From the NCBI GenBank assembly GCA_025149285.1, contig CP102274.1, positions 2,743,501 through 2,807,500 on the forward strand: a DNA stretch of 64,000 nt, written 5' to 3'. This stretch comes from Hungatella hathewayi (lineage in GTDB: Bacteria; Bacillota; Clostridia; Lachnospirales; Lachnospiraceae). The notes under the pieces were generated by a model, which had not been told where the DNA came from, ran no database searches, and worked only from the letters and a program-made list of their open reading frames with translations. Shown here in pieces: positions 61,758 to 64,000 of this stretch; the stretch's first letter is position 1; every line of letters starts with the position of its first letter. The position numbers were made by a program, and so were the translations under genes.

Positions 61758-62849
61758 ATGGGTGATAATATATGGCAGAACGTATTTCAGGAGATATTTG
61801 AAAAGAATTTGGAACGAATGAAAAAAGAACCGGAAACTGCGGGACTCAATACCCTGTTTGACAGTGAAGGCGCATATGAACAGCTGACGATCGGAGAGGT
61901 GCGCTTAAATACCGGCAGGATAGAGATTGGAGATCCGCTCTGCTATATGAATACAAAGTATTCCTGTACGCTGGAGGAGATGGTGGAGCCGGGAAGCTAT
62001 CCGGTATCCCTGTCTGTAATCGATCATCCGGTCTTTGGATTCCGTTTTCTGGCGGCGAAACTGGACGTAAATGGGAAGACGCCGGTCCGCTATGAACTGG
62101 CCATGCCTCAGGGCTGTACGATTGAAGATAAGGATAAACCGGGAGTGTTTGCCATGTTCGGCGTAGACACGGGGCTGGCCTGTATCTGTGACCGTGCCGT
62201 GTCTGCCGTCTATGATGATTTCATAAAAGAATGGCGCAGGAAGAATCCGGACAAAAACCTCTATGACGACTACTTTGAGGAGGTTATGAAGGCTTATGCG
62301 GAAGCATATCCCCGTTATCAGCGGGAGGACGGCGATTATCTGGACTGGTGCCCGCCGGGAAGCGATGGAAACTTGATTCTCTTTACCAGTGGTTTCGGTG
62401 ACGGTGCGTACAGCGGCTACTGGGGCTTTGATGAGAATGGGGACAAAGCGTGTCTTGTGGTCCGTTTTATCGACCCGGAGGCCTACGACGTTCCCATGCC
62501 GGAGCTTCCGAAGAGCAAAAAGTTCTTCATGAAGGCGGAAGAGATAAAGCCGCTGCTTAAGAGCGGGCAGTTTGGAATCGCTACAGACAAGATTATGGTG
62601 GAAGGCTCTAAAGTGGGTTATATGGTGCGCAATGAACCGCAGGAGGAACACCCGGAGGACAGCGGATGGATTTTCTATGAGGGATCGGAAGACCGGGAAT
62701 ACTGTGAGGACAGCGGGAATTTCGGACTCTATGATCTGAACACGGTGGCAAACTATGATCCCGATATCATTCCGCTGCTTGACGCCCCCGCGGGCATGGC
62801 ATTTTTCCGCGGTGATGACGGAGAATTCTATGTGGATGCGGGTGTTTAA
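61758..62849 (+). CDS. DUF4241-DUF2185 fusion protein
   Basis: 363 residues with two recognisable parts. Residues about 35-240 match DUF4241 (IGEVRLNTGRIEIGDPLCYM, GFRFLAAKLDV, FAMFGVDTGLACICD, FTSGFGDGAYSGYWG). Residues about 265-360 match DUF2185/Imm33-like domains (FGIATDKIMVEGSKVGYMVR, DSGWIFYEGSEDREY, GLYDLNTVANYDPDIIPLLD). Both families occur in immunity or accessory proteins of toxin systems in Firmicutes, but no toxin gene is adjacent. GGAGGA precedes the ATG. A GAACGGT/ACCGTTC dyad lies in the short leader. Confidence 0.82.
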   Translation: MGDNIWQNVFQEIFEKNLERMKKEPETAGLNTLFDSEGAYEQLTIGEVRLNTGRIEIGDPLCYMNTKYSCTLEEMVEPGSYPVSLSVIDHPVFGFRFLAAKLDVNGKTPVRYELAMPQGCTIEDKDKPGVFAMFGVDTGLACICDRAVSAVYDDFIKEWRRKNPDKNLYDDYFEEVMKAYAEAYPRYQREDGDYLDWCPPGSDGNLILFTSGFGDGAYSGYWGFDENGDKACLVVRFIDPEAYDVPMPELPKSKKFFMKAEEIKPLLKSGQFGIATDKIMVEGSKVGYMVRNEPQEEHPEDSGWIFYEGSEDREYCEDSGNFGLYDLNTVANYDPDIIPLLDAPAGMAFFRGDDGEFYVDAGV

Positions 62850-63073
62850 GCTTACACTTGAAAATGTTACGAATCGTAACATTGAGATCCTGGCCGAAGG
62901 ACATCAGATCATTAACAGACGGCCAGATGACGCGGTTAAATCTGAAAGTAATATAGAAATGACCAGAATCAGGACCAACATTCTCGAAGAAGAAATTTAA
63001 AAAATAAAAAGAGCGACAGGGATTTAAGTTTTTTTATACTTGATGCCATAGAGCAAAATTCTATTTACAGGGG

Positions 63074-63102
63074 TTGACAAATGATTAAAAAACCCCTATG
63101 AT
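63074..63102 (+). promoter_or_regulatory. Promoter of the valS T-box transcript
   Basis: TTGACA (63074-63079), 17-bp spacer, TATGAT (63097-63102): a near-consensus promoter placed about 260 bp before the leader terminator. The 70 bp between the previous reading frame and this promoter are AT-rich and otherwise empty. Confidence 0.85.
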
Positions 63103-63108
63103 ATCACC

Positions 63109-63371
63109 ATAAAGAAAAAGGTAAGGAAAAAGAGGAGTATGTTCATAACCCTGACAGAGAAAACCATTCACCGGCTGAAAGATGGTTAAGGAAGTGTGTG
63201 CAGAAGGTAGCTTTGGAACCGGAGTGCTGAAATACAGTAGCTGTGTTCAGTAGGTGCTCACGCGTGGTTTGCGTTAAAGACCGTGAGAGCTGCGGCACAG
63301 TCTGCCGCAGGAAAAAAGGTGGTACCGCGGATGATTCGCCCTTTGCATAGATATATGCAGAGGGTTTTTTT
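63109..63371 (+). ncRNA. T-box leader of valS
   Basis: The conserved T-box AAGGTGGTACCGCGG is at 63316-63330. It is followed by a terminator hairpin CCCTTTGCAT (63339-63348) / ATGCAGAGGG (63355-63364) and seven T residues; the T-box side can pair with the start of that hairpin as antiterminator. The long upstream part carries stem I-like elements (AGTA and GACAGAGAA near the 5' end). I could not assign the specifier codon with confidence, but the downstream gene indicates uncharged tRNA-Val as ligand. The start given assumes transcription about 7 nt after the -10 box. Confidence 0.88.
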
Positions 63372-63531
63372 GTGCAGTACGAAGTTGCTCCTGTCGGACA
63401 GAATTGAGCCAGACAGGGAATTTTGAAGGGTTTCAGAACTTCATGAAACAGGGCAGACAGCCTTAGAAAAACAGCCTCAAAGAAAAGTCTTAGGAAAAAA
63501 ATTCAGAGAGAAAACAGATAAGGAGAGTACT

Positions 63532-64000
63532 ATGAAAGAACTGGAAAAAAACTATAACCCTGCCGAAATTGAGGGCAAGCTGTACCAGAAATGGCTGGAC
63601 AAAAAGTATTTCCATGCGGAGCCTAATCCGGATAAGAAACCATTTACCATTGTGATGCCTCCGCCTAATATTACAGGCCAACTCCATATGGGCCATGCGC
63701 TGGACAACACCATGCAGGACATTTTAATCCGCTACAAGCGCATGCAGGGATACGAGGCGCTCTGGCAGCCCGGCACTGACCATGCGGCGATCGCCACTGA
63801 AGTTAAGGTCATTGAGAGCCTGAAGAAGCAGGGCATCGATAAGGAAGATTTAGGCCGCGACGGGTTCCTGGAAAAATGCTGGGACTGGAGAAAGGAATAC
63901 GGCGGACGCATTATCAATCAGCTTCATAAGATGGGCTCTTCCGCAGACTGGGACAGAGAACGTTTTACCATGGATGAGGGATGTTCGGAAGCGGTGCAGG
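63532..64000 (+). CDS. valS: Valyl-tRNA synthetase (3' end missing)
   Basis: The first 156 codons of a class I aminoacyl-tRNA synthetase; the frame is open at the right edge. [19 protein letters not shown] is the usual clostridial start, the HIGH signature appears as [15 protein letters not shown], and the ValRS-typical [11 protein letters not shown] follows. AAGGAGAG lies just before the ATG. It is controlled by the T-box leader that ends 160 bp upstream. The KMSKS region and editing domain lie outside the window. Confidence 0.97.
   Translation, partial: MKELEKNYNPAEIEGKLYQKWLDKKYFHAEPNPDKKPFTIVMPPPNITGQLHMGHALDNTMQDILIRYKRMQGYEALWQPGTDHAAIATEVKVIESLKKQGIDKEDLGRDGFLEKCWDWRKEYGGRIINQLHKMGSSADWDRERFTMDEGCSEAVQ

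Noticed and set aside
61905..62882. 325-codon reverse-strand open frame over the DUF4241-DUF2185 gene
   Set aside because: The opposite frame has two recognisable families and a good ribosome site; this one has neither.
62755..63000. 81-codon frame overlapping the end of the DUF4241-DUF2185 gene
   Set aside because: The first third overlaps a real gene in another frame, there is no ribosome site before the possible ATG at 62836, and the peptide resembles nothing I know. It could be a remnant, but I cannot support it.

Overview
The window reads as one contiguous chromosomal piece of a gut-type Lachnospiraceae (Clostridium cluster XIVa, something like [Clostridium] symbiosum, Enterocloster or Hungatella). 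This is inferred from roughly 50% GC, strong AGGAGG ribosome sites, the tig-clpP-clpX-lon-engB order, YesM/YesN-type two-component systems beside sugar ABC transporters, a DUF4364 gene, and a three-gene cassette that I recall as the Lachnospiraceae DUF5717/DUF5716 pair. No rRNA, tRNA, CRISPR, integrase or transposase gene was seen.

Layout. 1-3.9 kb: end of a peptide ABC transporter (oppD/oppF type), RidA, a MalY/PatB-type aminotransferase and a YheO-like regulator. 4.1-9.8 kb: a late cobalamin cluster (cobS, a short cobU-like gene, cbiB, cobD, cbiP, cbiC). 9.8-20.1 kb: a galactose-type sensing and uptake locus (response regulator, histidine kinase, membrane-anchored sugar-binding protein, two lipoprotein binding proteins, ATPase and permease). 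20.1-21.3 kb: a terminator-like repeat, a CYTH gene and a 429-bp palindrome. 21.3-27.5 kb: another sugar-binding lipoprotein, a DJ-1 protein, and a family-1 binding protein next to a GGDEF/EAL signalling protein. 27.5-34 kb: tig, clpP, clpX, lon, engB. 34-38.3 kb: a polar amino-acid ABC transporter with its permease/ATPase pair duplicated, the second ATPase cut by an amber codon. 38.4-51.3 kb: a carbohydrate locus (two paralogous binding proteins, cupin, YesM/YesN pair, two permeases, MATE pump, GH78 alpha-L-rhamnosidase), probably for rhamnosides. 51.4-53.5 kb, reverse strand: a small membrane protein, a DUF4364 protein and malic enzyme. 53.8-59.5 kb: a three-gene operon with a 1204-residue protein, a degenerate Hsp70-like protein and a helical-repeat protein. 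59.7-61.7 kb: PadR and an FtsW/RodA-like protein. 61.8-62.8 kb: a DUF4241-DUF2185 fusion. 63.0-64 kb: T-box leader and the start of valS.

The most unusual things seen are: (1) the 449-residue galactose-binding lipoprotein at 15437 is a circular permutant of MglB, with a linker joining the ancestral ends, and its permease partner carries a ~200-residue charged N-terminal extension; (2) a 429-bp palindrome at 20801-21229 with blocks of perfect pairing separated by equal-length diverged blocks; (3) two copies, 39 kb apart, of a ~148-bp terminator-like repeat whose stem arms differ by compensating changes; (4) an ERIC-like imperfect palindrome fused in frame to the end of padR; (5) the Hsp70-like cassette, whose leader is a 14-bp tandem repeat; (6) direct-repeat operators in front of three carbohydrate promoters with identical 20-bp and 37-bp spacings. 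All family names come from recognition by eye, not from database searches.
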